This document shows positions 11,427-23,826 of a DNA stretch of 64,000 nucleotides, in pieces. Origin of the DNA: Arsenophonus sp052171275 (GTDB lineage: Bacteria; Pseudomonadota; Gammaproteobacteria; Enterobacterales; Enterobacteriaceae); assembly GCA_052171275.1 (NCBI GenBank), contig CM125795.1:930001-994000 (forward strand), read 5' to 3'. The notes under the pieces were generated by a model. It was not told the DNA's origin. It did not search any database and saw nothing but the letters and a program-made list of their open reading frames with translations. How positions within the stretch are numbered: position 1 is the first letter of the stretch; each line of letters opens with the position of its first letter. The position numbers and the translations under genes were made by a program.

Positions 11427-13864
11427 TATTTTATAATTATTTTTATGAATAATTGTTATTATAATGAGATAATGAATAATTTAATATTTTTTTCTTACTA
11501 TATTAATAATTCTATTTTTATTTAGTATCGAATGATATCTAGGATATTTTTTAAATAAAATATTAATTAAGTTATTAATTTTAATATTTTGATATACTTT
11601 ATTATATAATTATATAATAATTTATTATTTATTTTATGATTACTAACTATTTTATAGTTTTGATCAACATAATAATATTATTATAAATTCTCTAATTTAT
11701 TTTTTATTAAACTGAACAGTAGTTTGGAAAAAATGAATATTTTAAGCAATTTACTTATTTTATTTAATATAAAATTGACGAACTAAAATAAATTAACATA
11801 TCATTAATTAATTAATATTCAGTAAGTAATAAAATAAATAATCGTATAATTTTATCTATATTATAATATCAAAATAATTGAAGATAAATAAAATAATTCG
11901 CATTATTAATAATATATTAAAATTAATACTAAACTTAATTATTATTTATAATAAAAAAATATTCTTTCGATAATGAGAATAAAAAACATAATTATTAATT
12001 TATTAACATTTATTTATATAAAGTAAATTATTTATATCTTAACTTACTATATTATTAAATTTAAATAGATAGTTAGGAAGAGTAAAATTATAATTTTTAT
12101 AATATTTATTCTTCAAAAAACATAATTATATATCCATAATAATTAGATCTTAAATTGACCTTAATTTAATATTATATTACCTACTTAATAATAAAGTATT
12201 TCCTTAATATTAAATAAATTTAGTTTCTTATTTGATATATATAAATTTTATTATTGTTATTTCTTTTTATGTATATTTTGTAAATTAAGTAAGCGATAGT
12301 TTAATAATCATTATTTCAATAACTTTAAGATTTTTTATTTGTTTGTTATTTATTATAATTAAATCAGGATAAATTATTTTTTATTTTAGTTATGAAAATA
12401 ATAAGTTTTTATTTCGTTGTTATCAAATAAATATTTTTATATTTATTCATAATAGATTTAAGTATAAATATTTACATATTTTAAGATTTAAAATATATAT
12501 TTTTAATATATATAACTTATATAGTATATATAATACTTATATATCTACTAAATCATCGATTATTTATTTTATAATGATTATCTAAAATGAAAAACTATAT
12601 ATACTCGATTAATTTTATTATATTAATACATTAGATGTTTTTGAAAAAATAAATCTATTTTATTGAATTATATAAATTATTTCTTATTTTTAAAGAAAAA
12701 TAAATCCCTTTAAAATTAAATAAAAATAAATAATAAAACTTATTAAAATTAAAATGTTTTTCAAAAATATAGAAAAATGGAATTTTTTTTATAAAATACA
12801 AAATAGTTTATAAATTGATGTAATTAAATAGTTATAAATTATATGAAGATTTACTATTAGTTAATAGTTAATAAAAATACGATATTTATTAGTTTAATGT
12901 AGAAAAATAATTTAATATTTAGAATATAGATATAAATATATTTTAATCAAAATTAACTAATGATATAAAAATCTTAATTTTAAGAAATATTTTAGTACAA
13001 ATAATTAATTGTTAAGAAAATTCAAATTGATAATATATAATATAATTAAATTAAAATAAATATATTTTTATTTGTGATAAAAATTTATATATCTTAGATT
13101 ATTAAAATAAGCATTAAAAAATTAAATAATATAAAATATAGTTTTTCCTATAAAATATAAATAAAATATTAATTATAATAGTAAAAAGTTTATATTTAAG
13201 TTATTAGTATAATAATATTTATTACTTATAAAGAAAGTTTAAATATTTGATAATGTAAAACTAATAAGTAAATATAAAAATAAGTTAATAATTATTAATT
13301 AAAAATTTAATTTATTAAAAATAGTTATAAAAGAATAAAATTATAGAAAGATAATTTAATTATTATCAAATTAAATTAAAAATTAAATTAAATTTAATTA
13401 ATTAACTATCATTTATTTAGTATCATTAAATATAATAACTATATAACTATTTTAAAATTAATGAAAATCTCTAAAGATAATATTAAATATTTATTTAAAA
13501 AATAATAGATACTTTATTTAGTTAAGATTAACAATTTTAATTTTTTATATAAGTTTAATTTTTATATTTTAAAATAGATTAAAATAATGTTAAAATTTCT
13601 AATCTCTATAAAGATTAGAATTGAAAATATTTACAGAAACATCATACTTTGATAAGTTTTTGTTTATTATTTATAATTAATTTATTGATCGATATTACTA
13701 AATATTATGAGGTTTCTAGTTAAATATTTAGTATTTTAATTATCTTAATTCTTTAATATAAAATTAAAGAATAATTTATTAAATACCTACGTATATTTCT
13801 TCTTTTAATACAAGATATTTTTATTTTTTATAATTAAATCTTAAATTCAAAAATAATTCATTTA

Positions 13865-13903
13865 AATATAAATTATATCATTATTAATGATATAATTTAT
13901 ATT
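13865..13903. repeat. 19-bp near-palindrome downstream of nth
   Basis: The arms 13865-13883 and 13885-13903 are perfect reverse complements around a single central base, so a transcript could fold into a long hairpin. It lies 75 bp beyond the nth stop on the nth side. No U-tract follows in the nth direction, so it may stabilise the mRNA 3' end rather than terminate it. Confidence 0.75.
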
Positions 13904-13977
13904 GACATATTAACCATAAAATAAAATATCAGAATTTAATCTTAACATATTATATCTTAAATATAAAATATTATTTG

Positions 13978-14601
13978 TCATTTATCTTTAAATTCACATA
14001 AATCTTCAATAATACAGGATTTGCAGCGTGGTTTTCTTGCAATACATGTATAACGACCATGCATTATAAACCAATGATGACAATTTAGCTTAAATTCAAT
14101 GGGTACTGTTTTAAATAATTTTTGTTCAACTTCTATAACATTATTGCCTGTTGAAAATTTTGTGCGATTACAAACACGGAAAACATGTGTATCAACAGCA
14201 ATTGTTGGCCAACCAAATGCTAAATTCAATATTACACTTGCAGTTTTACGACCAATACCTGGTAATAATTCCAAGAGCTCACGATTTTCAGGAACCTTAC
14301 TGTTATATTTATCAATTAATATCTGACAAATTTTAATAATATTTTTAGCTTTTATATTGAATAAACCAATTATTTTTATATAACTTTTTATTTCATTGAT
14401 ACCAATAGCTAATATTTTTTCAGGTGTATTTGCAACTTTATAAAGTTTTGTTATTACTTTATTAACAGTAAGATCATTTGCTTGAGCTGAAAGCAATACA
14501 TAAATAAGTAATTCAAAAGGTGAATTAAAAATAAGTTTAGATATTGTTAAATTGTTTTCACGCAAACGAGTTAAGATAGCTATCCGTTTTTGTTTATTCA
14601 T
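13978..14601 (-). CDS. nth: endonuclease III
   Basis: Nth is a bifunctional DNA glycosylase and AP lyase that removes oxidised pyrimidines in base-excision repair. The 207-residue product matches E. coli Nth (211) throughout, with a short internal deletion near residue 18 and a shorter C-terminus. The helix-hairpin-helix LPGIGRKTA carries catalytic K119, and AVDTH carries D137 (E. coli K120 and D138). The C-terminal [4Fe-4S] loop is complete: C186, C193, C196 and C202, with C-x6-C-x2-C-x5-C spacing. The start MNKQKR matches the family. The upstream AGAAAG is only a weak ribosome binding site. It keeps its ancestral place at the end of the rsx operon, although rsxD, rsxG and rsxE are no longer readable. 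Repair genes are often lost from reduced genomes, so retention is informative. Confidence 0.98.
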   Translation of the reverse strand: MNKQKRIAILTRLRENNLTISKLIFNSPFELLIYVLLSAQANDLTVNKVITKLYKVANTPEKILAIGINEIKSYIKIIGLFNIKAKNIIKICQILIDKYNSKVPENRELLELLPGIGRKTASVILNLAFGWPTIAVDTHVFRVCNRTKFSTGNNVIEVEQKLFKTVPIEFKLNCHHWFIMHGRYTCIARKPRCKSCIIEDLCEFKDK

Positions 14602-16700
14602 ATATTTTACTTTCTATTGTTAATGTCTCTTTAATTAAATTATTTCTTTTCAAGGAAAATATATTTACTTTAAACTAAATCCATTATTATTTTTACTATT
14701 ATATTTTTATTTTTATATAAATATTTATTTTATGATATTCAAATCGAATTAAAAAAAAGTCAAAATGAACTATTCTAATATTAATAACAAAAGAAAGAAT
14801 TAAAATAAATAACTTAAATAAATAATATCTATAGTTTCATTCGAATGAAAGTAAATTTGCATTATAAAATATTTTCTTATTTGTTATTATATAAAATTTA
14901 TCGTATTATACCTTTAAAATTATATTATAATATTAATATTTTTCTTATTAATAACTTTATAAATTTATTAGTTATATAAATTATCTTTTATAAAATAATA
15001 TTTAATTAACTGAACAACAATATAATTAAAAAAGAACAATGATTAAGAAAATAATATAAATGTTGATATAAATCAAATTTATAGATATTAAATATTATTG
15101 AAATAACGAAAATAATTAATATAATAAATAATTATATAATATTAAATTCTGTTATTATTTAAGATTTTAATGATGAAATATTAATATCGTAATATCGATA
15201 AAACTATAATAATATTTTTATCGATACACTTTAATTATTATAAATTGTATTTATGACAATGATGGCCGAATTAAGGATAAACAATTAGAAATATAGTTTT
15301 AAATAAGTATTATATTTTATAAAAGTGATGAATTATTTTTTATAACCGATTTTGTAAAAATATTTTTATATTATCAGAATTAATATAATTATATTAAATA
15401 AGTTTAATAATATTAATAACAGTTAATTTTTTATTATATAGAAATCATTCTATTTATCTTAAATTAATAATAATTTTATAATTTATAACATTAATAAATT
15501 TTTAAAACTAAATTTTTTATAAAAAACTATATTAAATATAATTTTTATCATAAAATTAAAATTTATTATAATAATTTTTAATTATAATAGTGCTAAATGG
15601 TTTATGATAAAAATTTAGCTTTTATTATTATCTTTATCGTACTTTAAAGTATTGATATAAATTACATATTTTTATATATTGATTAATTATATATATAATA
15701 TAGTTTTTATTAAAAAATAGATAAGTTATAATAAAGCATAATGGAAGTATATAATATTATATTTATTTATTGATAAAATTTCTTTATAAAATTATTATTA
15801 ATGTAAATTGAGATAATAATTAATTAAATTTTTTATTTTTTAATATATATTAATAAATACAATATAGTATTGTTCAAAAATTTGAAATTAAATTTTTTTA
15901 ATAAATAATGATCAATATCAAGTAGTAGGCTAAAAAAGATTAAATATAATTTCTATATACTTATAGTTATAAATATAATAATATTTATTATAAGATATCA
16001 ATTAAATATTACTATTAATATTAATTAATAGTATTGAAATACGATAGTATTTTTTTTAAAACTATCAATTTATGATTTTTTTGATTAAAACATTAAAATA
16101 AAATATATAAAATTAATTTTTATTACTTTTATTATAACAATCATTTTTAATTATAATTGTTTCTAAAATAATTAAAATATTAATAGATTATTAATTTTAT
16201 TAATAATTGATAACTAGTAATTTTAATAGGAAATAAAATAATAATAATATAATATAAATTATATTTATAAAATTATGAATTATTTTAATAATTTATTAAA
16301 ATAATTCATAATTAATATGAAAAACAAAGTATTTAAAACTACAATCGAATTTTAATAATTTGGTATAATACTAATATCTTAATTAATAATAACGTTTACT
16401 GAAATAAAATTTTTTTAAATAGATAACAATTGATAATTCCATAATTCTAAAACTAGAATTTTTAATTAATAAAAACTATTATAATTAATTATTAAAATTA
16501 TATAAATTATTTTATCGCATTCTTAAAAGATAAAATCTAGAAATTAAATGATACAAAATAATATAGTAATAAAAATATAAAATATAAATTTATTAGTAAT
16601 TTGTTTTTATAAATAAATAATGAATTTTATAATTTTATTGAACTAATTTAAAGAATATTAAATATTGATAGAAATTTTATTTATAAATTTATTTATTGTC
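14602..16700. other. eroded rsxD-rsxG-rsxE slot
   Basis: In E. coli the order is rsxC-rsxD-rsxG-rsxE-nth on one strand. Here rsxC and nth keep that order and orientation with 2.1 kb between them, close to the combined size of the three missing genes. I could not read any RsxD, RsxG or RsxE motif, so the identity is positional inference. Two hairpins are visible: 15193-15226 (11-bp stem) and 15592-15615 (short stem followed by TTTTATT on the plus strand). A 16-bp palindrome, TTTCATTCGAATGAAA, lies near 14836. Confidence 0.5.
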
Positions 16701-18845
16701 TTAGTTATTATTTATTTTACTTTTTGCATTACGTTTTTCTTTAACGCGTGAAATAGCAGCAGCAACATAAACTTTTCGCAAATTAGCTTCTTCTTCTTTT
16801 ATTGTTTTTTTTATTTTAATTATCTCTGATTTATCTTCTATCGATTTTTTATCAGTTTTGATAATTTGTACTTTAGCTTTTTTAGATTTAGAATCTTCAA
16901 TAGCGATCATATCATTAAATGTATTAATTTCATAATTCTTATTTTGATTTTTTTCTGAATTAATTTGAATTAATTCAATACTAATTGTTGATTTATTTTT
17001 AGTCTCTATCTCAACGTCATCTTTATTAATATGATTTTGTTGACGTAGATTTTTTTCTTTTTCAATTCGAGTTTTTTTAGCTTCGAAACGATTTTTAGCA
17101 TCATAAGTACGTTTTTTTTCATTAAAAATTGCTTTAATTTCAGCTTTTTCTTGACGGTAATATTTTACAAGAGGAATGTTACTTGGGCAAACATAAACAC
17201 AAGCACCGCATTCTATACAATTGAATAAATTATATTTTTCTGCTTTTTCATGATCATGTCCTTTACTAAACCAATAAAGCTGTTTCGGTAATAAATTAGC
17301 TGGGCAAACTTGAATACAATTATCACAACAAATGCAAGTTTTTTCAATACTATATTCATCTATTTTTGTTAATTCAGATACAAGAATACAATTACTTATT
17401 TTAACAATTGGAGTTGTTAAATCTGGTAAAATAAATCCATTTAATGGTCCATCAGTGATAGTTATTTGTTTTGATTTCAGTATTATCCCGACTTTTTCTA
17501 ATAGAAAGTTTAGAGGGGTACCAAAACGAACCCAATAGTTAACAGGTTTTTTTATTGCATTTCCTGTTAATGTAATTATTCTTTCAATTAATGGCTCTCC
17601 ATCAATAATAGCTCGTTTAATAGCATATACAGTACTAATATTTTCTATCAATATACCAATAAAAGAAGGATGAACATCATTTGGTATTTCATTACCTGTT
17701 AATATTTTAATTAATTGTTTAGTTCCTCCTAAAAAATACTTTGTTGGGATTACTCTTAATTTAATTAAAGATTTTTGATTTAAATTTAAAAGTGATTTTT
17801 TTATAGATATAATTGCTTCTTGCTTGTTATCTTCAATAGTAATTAAAACTTCTTTTGATCTTAATATATGTACGAGTATTAATATACCTTCAATGATTTC
17901 ATTAAAATGATTCTGTATTAATAATTCATTAGCTGTTATATAAGGTTCATATTCTATAGCATTAATAATTAAAGTATTAATTATTTTTTTACTATTTTTC
18001 AATTTTGTTAAATCAAAAGAATCTTCATTATATAATACTTGTATACCAGATTGTTTAATATGAGATATTAAAGTTTTATTAGAATATTGTGAATAATTAT
18101 GCAAAGGTTTTTTTTTATACCATTGATCTTTATTATCTGGTTTTAACTTAATATAAACATCTTTTAGATTGGAAGAGTACGCAGTTACATGTGTCATTAT
18201 AGAAGTAATAATTCCAGATGTAGTTGCATGAACAGGTATATTAAAATTATGACCTTTAGTTAATGTTTGTCCCTTTAAAACATATTCACCTGGTTTAACA
18301 ATAATATCATCTATTGAGCCAATATGTTGTTGAATAGGAATATTCAACTCATTAGCTAATGGAAGTGTTGATAAACAAACTTTGTTTGGATGCTTTTTTA
18401 TTTTAGAATGATATATATAATTAAAAAAAAGTGATTTTTTTTTAATTGAATTTATTTTTTTTAAGAAATTGAATATCTTTTTATTATTTTTTTCATTAGT
18501 AAATGTAATCATTAATGTTGAGTTTGATGTAGTGATAGTATTTTTCACTGCAATAGTAGATGTATCAAATTTCTTAGTTTTGATAATGTTTTTTATTGGC
18601 AACATACTAATAGAATCTGTTGGACAGATTGTGACACAAAGATTACAACCAATACAGATATTTTTTATAATTGTATGGATAGCTTGTTTCGTTCCGACAA
18701 TTGCATCAACAGGACAAGATTGAATACATTTAGTACACCCAATACAGTTATTCTCATCAATAAAAGCAACTTTTTGTTTTGGTCTTAATTTATTTCCATC
18801 AATCGCTTGTAATCCTGCATTAATTAATTCGCTATTTTTTAGCAT
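16701..18845 (-). CDS. rsxC: RsxB C-terminal half joined to RsxC (Rsx/Rnf electron transport)
   Basis: RsxABCDGE is the membrane complex that in E. coli reduces SoxR. This 714-residue ORF is composite. Residues 1-105 match the C-terminal half of RsxB, with two ferredoxin motifs (C34/37/40/44 and C64/67/70/74; FIDENNCIGCTKC is nearly identical to E. coli). From about residue 124 it matches RsxC: a barrel-sandwich block near 165-215 (IPVHATTSG), the middle domain, two further [4Fe-4S] motifs (C504/507/510/514 and C543/546/549/553), the LYWFSKG block, a charged helix, and one VAAAISRVKEK repeat. RsxC's glycine-rich flavin-site motif GLGGAGFPTG is lost (residues 269-280 read QVLYNEDSFDLT), and NAAECEPYIT is now NAIEYEPYIT. 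No Shine-Dalgarno precedes the ATG, and an in-frame stop lies about 13 codons upstream. It could be a remodelled protein or a slowly dying pair. Confidence 0.85.
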   Translation of the reverse strand: MLKNSELINAGLQAIDGNKLRPKQKVAFIDENNCIGCTKCIQSCPVDAIVGTKQAIHTIIKNICIGCNLCVTICPTDSISMLPIKNIIKTKKFDTSTIAVKNTITTSNSTLMITFTNEKNNKKIFNFLKKINSIKKKSLFFNYIYHSKIKKHPNKVCLSTLPLANELNIPIQQHIGSIDDIIVKPGEYVLKGQTLTKGHNFNIPVHATTSGIITSIMTHVTAYSSNLKDVYIKLKPDNKDQWYKKKPLHNYSQYSNKTLISHIKQSGIQVLYNEDSFDLTKLKNSKKIINTLIINAIEYEPYITANELLIQNHFNEIIEGILILVHILRSKEVLITIEDNKQEAIISIKKSLLNLNQKSLIKLRVIPTKYFLGGTKQLIKILTGNEIPNDVHPSFIGILIENISTVYAIKRAIIDGEPLIERIITLTGNAIKKPVNYWVRFGTPLNFLLEKVGIILKSKQITITDGPLNGFILPDLTTPIVKISNCILVSELTKIDEYSIEKTCICCDNCIQVCPANLLPKQLYWFSKGHDHEKAEKYNLFNCIECGACVYVCPSNIPLVKYYRQEKAEIKAIFNEKKRTYDAKNRFEAKKTRIEKEKNLRQQNHINKDDVEIETKNKSTISIELIQINSEKNQNKNYEINTFNDMIAIEDSKSKKAKVQIIKTDKKSIEDKSEIIKIKKTIKEEEANLRKVYVAAAISRVKEKRNAKSKINNN

Positions 18846-21800
18846 TGTTTGTTTACTATCATATGTAAATATATTTGTTTATAGTTTAATTATTATTAGA
18901 GTTTAGTTATTACTTTATTATGTTGAATAATAATCTAAATAATAAGGTTTTCAAAATTGATTTTGAACGAATTATGATTATTTTAAAATATTAGTTTATT
19001 TTTTTTGATTAAAATAAACAGTGACAAAATATAAAATAAAATAAAAAATAAAGCTAAAAATATAATAAAGATAGTGATTATATTTAATAAATATTTATTA
19101 GAATATTATTCTCTACTAATTTTAATAAATCTTAAAGAAATTAGATAAATAGTAATGAACTAAATAAATTAGTAATTAAACAAAGTTAAAATATTTATTA
19201 TTACTATATACTTTAAGATAGTAAAAATAGTTCTTTAGTAAAGAAAACAATATTTAATATAGTATAAAAATTATAAACAGAAGATAATAAAAATTATAAT
19301 ATCTGTTAATTATATTTATAACTTATCGAAAATTATTTTATAGTTTATAGTAATTATATATAAAATATATAAAAAATAGTATTTTTATGCATTTTACTCA
19401 TTATCATTTAATAAATTAAATAATAAAACTCATAATTAATATAATGTTTAGTTTTCGTAAATAAATTAATTTTATATTTTAAAAAATATATCAGTAAACC
19501 TGAATAATTAAATGATATTAAAATCATCACAAATATTATAAGAAACCTAATAGAAATGCTTTTTTATTTTTATTTATTTTAATAAATATGATATAAATAA
19601 AAAGATTTTTTTCAATTAATTATTTATTAAACTAATAACTATATATTATAAATTTAATACTTAGTTTGAAACTATAAATATTTTATTTAAATAATTAGAA
19701 ATGATAAATATAAATTATTAATTTTATAAAAAATGATTATAATATAGATTATTAACTTTGTTTAAGATATTAATTAATTATTATAAGTAAATTATTTTAA
19801 AAAATAAAATAGTAATTTTGTTTAAAAATAAATAGCTATGTTTAATAACATACATCAGATGATTTCTCTAAGAGAGAAATAAACTATATATTTTTTAAAA
19901 TTAAAAAAAATTTATTTTCAATTGATAAAAATATCTTAAAATAGATTATAGTTTATTTACTTAATGAACTATCTATTTTATTCTTTTTAAGAAAAAAGTA
20001 ATTTTTAAAATTAATTTAAATAAGACATGAATTTTTATATGCTTATTATAAATATAGCTAAAACTAAACTTTATTAAAGATAAAATCTTTTATATAATAT
20101 TAAATATTAGATTAACTCAATATTATAAATCTTATTTTAATTATTATTATACTAATATTTTTATATTGATAAAAGTTAAAAAAATGATGAATAGTTTATC
20201 ATGTAATTTTACTTTGATATGTTTTTTAACATATATATATTTTATATACCTTTTAAGTAATTAAATTTACGTTAACATATATAAATTTACATAATATAGA
20301 ATTTGATATATGATTAAATCATCGATAAGTAATATTAATTAAATAATGCATCATAATATATTAGTGAATTATTTTGGATTATTTTATAAAATTAAAAAAA
20401 ATGATTTAATATTTAAAAGTAAAACTATATCACCATAGTATAAAACTATTTTCTATTATTACAATAACAAATTTTTTATTAAAAATAATATATATTAATG
20501 ATAGAATTTATCAAACTTGAAACAAAATAAGATAGTTATCTTTATGTTATTTGTTATTTAGTTTTATTTTAATATTATTATTTATACAAATAAGATAACG
20601 ATTAAAACCAAACGGTTAATTAATAATTAAACTTATTAGTTAACAAATTTTTATTTGTTATACAAAACTTATAATAGATTATTGATTAAATTGGTTTTTA
20701 ATAAATAACTAATTAAATAATAAATATATGTTATTCTTTATAAGAGTGAAAATTAAATAATTTATAAATAAATATTATAGATCTTTTAATTATATGTATA
20801 TTACAGATAATATGGATATATTTATTTTATAAAAATCTTCATATGATATATATCATTAACTATATTCGTAATGTAATTTATATTATATTCTTGATTAATT
20901 TTATTTGAATAAAATTTTTTATTATTATAAAAAATAAAAAATTATTAAATAACCAATAAGTAAGAGAAATAAAACTATAAATTGATGTAAGTTAGTGGTT
21001 TTTTTACATGAAGAATTTTTAATTAATTTTAAAAAAAATAAAAATATATATAGTTAATAAAATTTTAATAATAACTATTTGCTTAGTAATATCTAAGCTA
21101 TTTTTTGCTACAAAAACAAATATATTTACAATCAATATTAAACTAATCTAGTTTATAGTGATTATATTAAAAATTTCTAATAAAAGAGTAAAAAATTTAG
21201 TAAAGTAAATATCTATGAACAAAATCGTAAATAAAATTTACCATATATTTTATTGTTTTATATTTATAAAAAAATCAGATAATAATAGTTATTATAGAAT
21301 TAATAAAAAGTATAGAAAATAAACCACTGAATTTTAATTCTAAAAAGGAAAATATTCTATTAAAGCGATTAATAATAATGAGTTATGTTTTATATATTAG
21401 TTTAAGAAATATAATAATAAATTAGAAGTATTAAAATTATTTAAATTTCTCTATAAATAGTTTATATTAATTGATAATAGAAAATATAAAAACTAAAAAA
21501 TTTAATTAACTGTTTTACTAAGTTTATTGATACATATAAATATTATGAAATTATTATTTATGAATATTTAAAAAATATAACTCGTATTAGAAATAATTAA
21601 TATAATATATTAGATAATAATTTATATTTTAATCAAAATATTTATTTTTTTTAAAAAATCATAGATAAATTATTAGTAATATAATTATTTATAAAATATG
21701 ATAAATTAATTAATTTTATCTTTATTTAATATGATTAATAATGAATCTTTATTGATATCAATCTATATTAGAGTTCGATATATTTGATAAGAATATTATA

Positions 21801-22184
21801 TAAGATATTTTATAACTAAATTTATTTATTTTTATTTTAATATTAAATAAAACGTTCTAAATTATATTACAATAATTATAATTATATTATTTATTATTTA
21901 AAATAATAATTTAAATTTTATTTTCATATTATTAAGATATGATATTTAATAACTGTTTAATAAGTGAAATCATAGTTTTATTTTACTTTATTTATAAAGT
22001 AAGAAATTTTTTCTTAAGTGATTTATTTAATTTTTATTATTATTAATTTAATTATATACTATTAGTTTTTTATTAGTATTTATTTTTTTATTAATCTAAT
22101 ATTAAAAAATTTTCTCATATTGTTAAATAGTTATTAATTATCATATTAAATTTATTTACTTTCATCTTTGTTTTATATAAAGCA

Positions 22185-22255
22185 AATAGTATGAGGAATA
22201 CGTCCATAATCATTTTTAGTCTTATAATCCATAAAAACTATTATTATTGAAATTT
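22185..22255 (-). pseudogene. unassigned coding fossil
   Basis: The minus strand reads VFMDYKTKNDYGRIPH followed by TICFI and a stop. It is richer in G, C and mixed residues than the surrounding Ile/Lys/Asn/Leu noise. Upstream the frame is stopped. I do not recognise the family. It could be the end of a dead gene or chance. Confidence 0.25.
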
Positions 22256-22501
22256 AACGCTTAATTTTTCTTTTAGGTTTATTTAAAGTATTTTATTTTT
22301 TAATATAAATGAACCTCTTTTATGATCATTTAAAATAAATCAATATATTGATTCTACTGTGAAATATCATTATTATTATATTTTAAATTATTTCTTTATT
22401 TTTATTGAAGTAATCCGATCCTAAATAGATTATTAATTATTAATAATGATATGTTATAAATTTAGTAGTTTTGTAAAACGATAGTAATGATTATAATTAT
22501 T

Positions 22502-22531
22502 AACAATTTTTAATCCTTAAAAATTGTTTTT
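22502..22531 (+). terminator. orphan terminator-like hairpin
   Basis: A 12-bp perfect stem with loop TCC ends in a run of five T on the plus strand. No gene stands upstream now. It may be left from a dead plus-strand gene. Confidence 0.4.
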
Positions 22532-23783
22532 ATTTATAACTTATACCTTTTACTATTTTTTAGTAAAATAAATTAAGTTATTAAAAATCTTTTTTAATTA
22601 TAAAAGTTTAGTTAAAATATAATTACAGAATAAGATATTTTTTGTTTTAATTCTAACAGTAATTATTATTCTACTGTTAATTACAAAATGATAATATCAT
22701 GTTAAATTTTAATTAATAGTATATTATATTGATTCATTTTTTATATTTAATATTATAGTTAAGTTTAAGGTAATTAATTTTATATTTTTAATTAAATGAT
22801 AAAATTTATTTAATTTATCTTTTTTTATTTTATATTTTGTTAAATTTATTTAACTTATAAATATTTCTTATCTTTAAAAGAAAGAAGTAAAAATAAAAAA
22901 TTATTTTTCATTTAAATTTAAGTTTTAATATTATCTCTGATAATTACGATATTATAATAATATATAGAATATTTTATATTATTAAATAATATTATAGATT
23001 AAGTTATTAATTTAACTAAGTATAATTATTATAATTCTTAATTATAATATTACGTATTAAAATATAACATTAGTTAATAACAAAATTTGTTATTATTTAT
23101 CATAAGTAATAATACTTAAAATATAAAAATTATTTAATAATCATTCGTTCTTATTATATTAATTAATATATTTTTTAGTTTGTTTTATTGTATATATTTT
23201 ATTAAAAAATAAATTTTTAATAAATTAATTATGTTTGATATAGTTTAACTTCTGTAATAGTTATCGAAATTTTTATTTAAATTGATATAAAATATCTAAT
23301 TATATCATAATTACAATATTTTTTAAAAAATATAGACACTTTATAATTTATAAATTATAAATTAATTTAATGATATTAATAAGAAATTAATATAATTTAA
23401 ATTTTTAATTATTAAAATCTAGTTAAATTATTATCGTAATTAATATTAATAATAATATTATTTTTTAATATTAAAGCTAATGCTAAAAATTAATCATTCT
23501 TATTTCATTTATAATTTCTCGTTATAATTGAGAAATAATTTTCTTAAAGAAAAAAGATATACTTTATTTATATTATCTTTAAATTAACTAATTTATATTA
23601 TTGATTCTTAGTTGAATAATACTTTATTTTTATATAAAAATTTCATTAGTTAAATTTAACACTTTTTATTTAAGTAATATTTTTATCAGTTTTATTTTTA
23701 TAAAAAATAAAGATAGCAAAGCAATTAAATAGAACCTTAATAGTTAATTGTATCAATTATTTTACTATAGAATAGAGTTAACT

Positions 23784-23826
23784 TATAATTAAAGATTTTT
23801 ATATTTATAAAAAATCTTTAATTATA
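23784..23826. repeat. perfect 17-bp inverted repeat, 9-base loop
   Basis: The arms 23784-23800 and 23810-23826 are exact reverse complements. No gene is nearby. It belongs with the other long stems in the non-coding DNA. Confidence 0.8.

Larger units (their letters stand above)
9967..13977. other. gene-free stretch between pyrF and nth
   Basis: No gene is supported in these 4 kb. In E. coli pyrF and nth are several hundred kilobases apart, so this gap stands for a large loss or rearrangement. The contents I can support are inverted repeats: 10025-10049 behind pyrF, 10602-10626 (11-bp stem, three-base loop), the 22-bp stem at 11377-11426, and the near-palindrome at 13865-13903 behind nth. Confidence 0.6.

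Noticed and set aside
14099..14336. Two overlapping plus-strand frames antisense to nth
   Set aside because: Both are inside nth and have no recognisable features.
17332..18723. Frames antisense to the rsxB'-rsxC ORF
   Set aside because: They overlap the real frame fully and show no motif or ribosome binding site.
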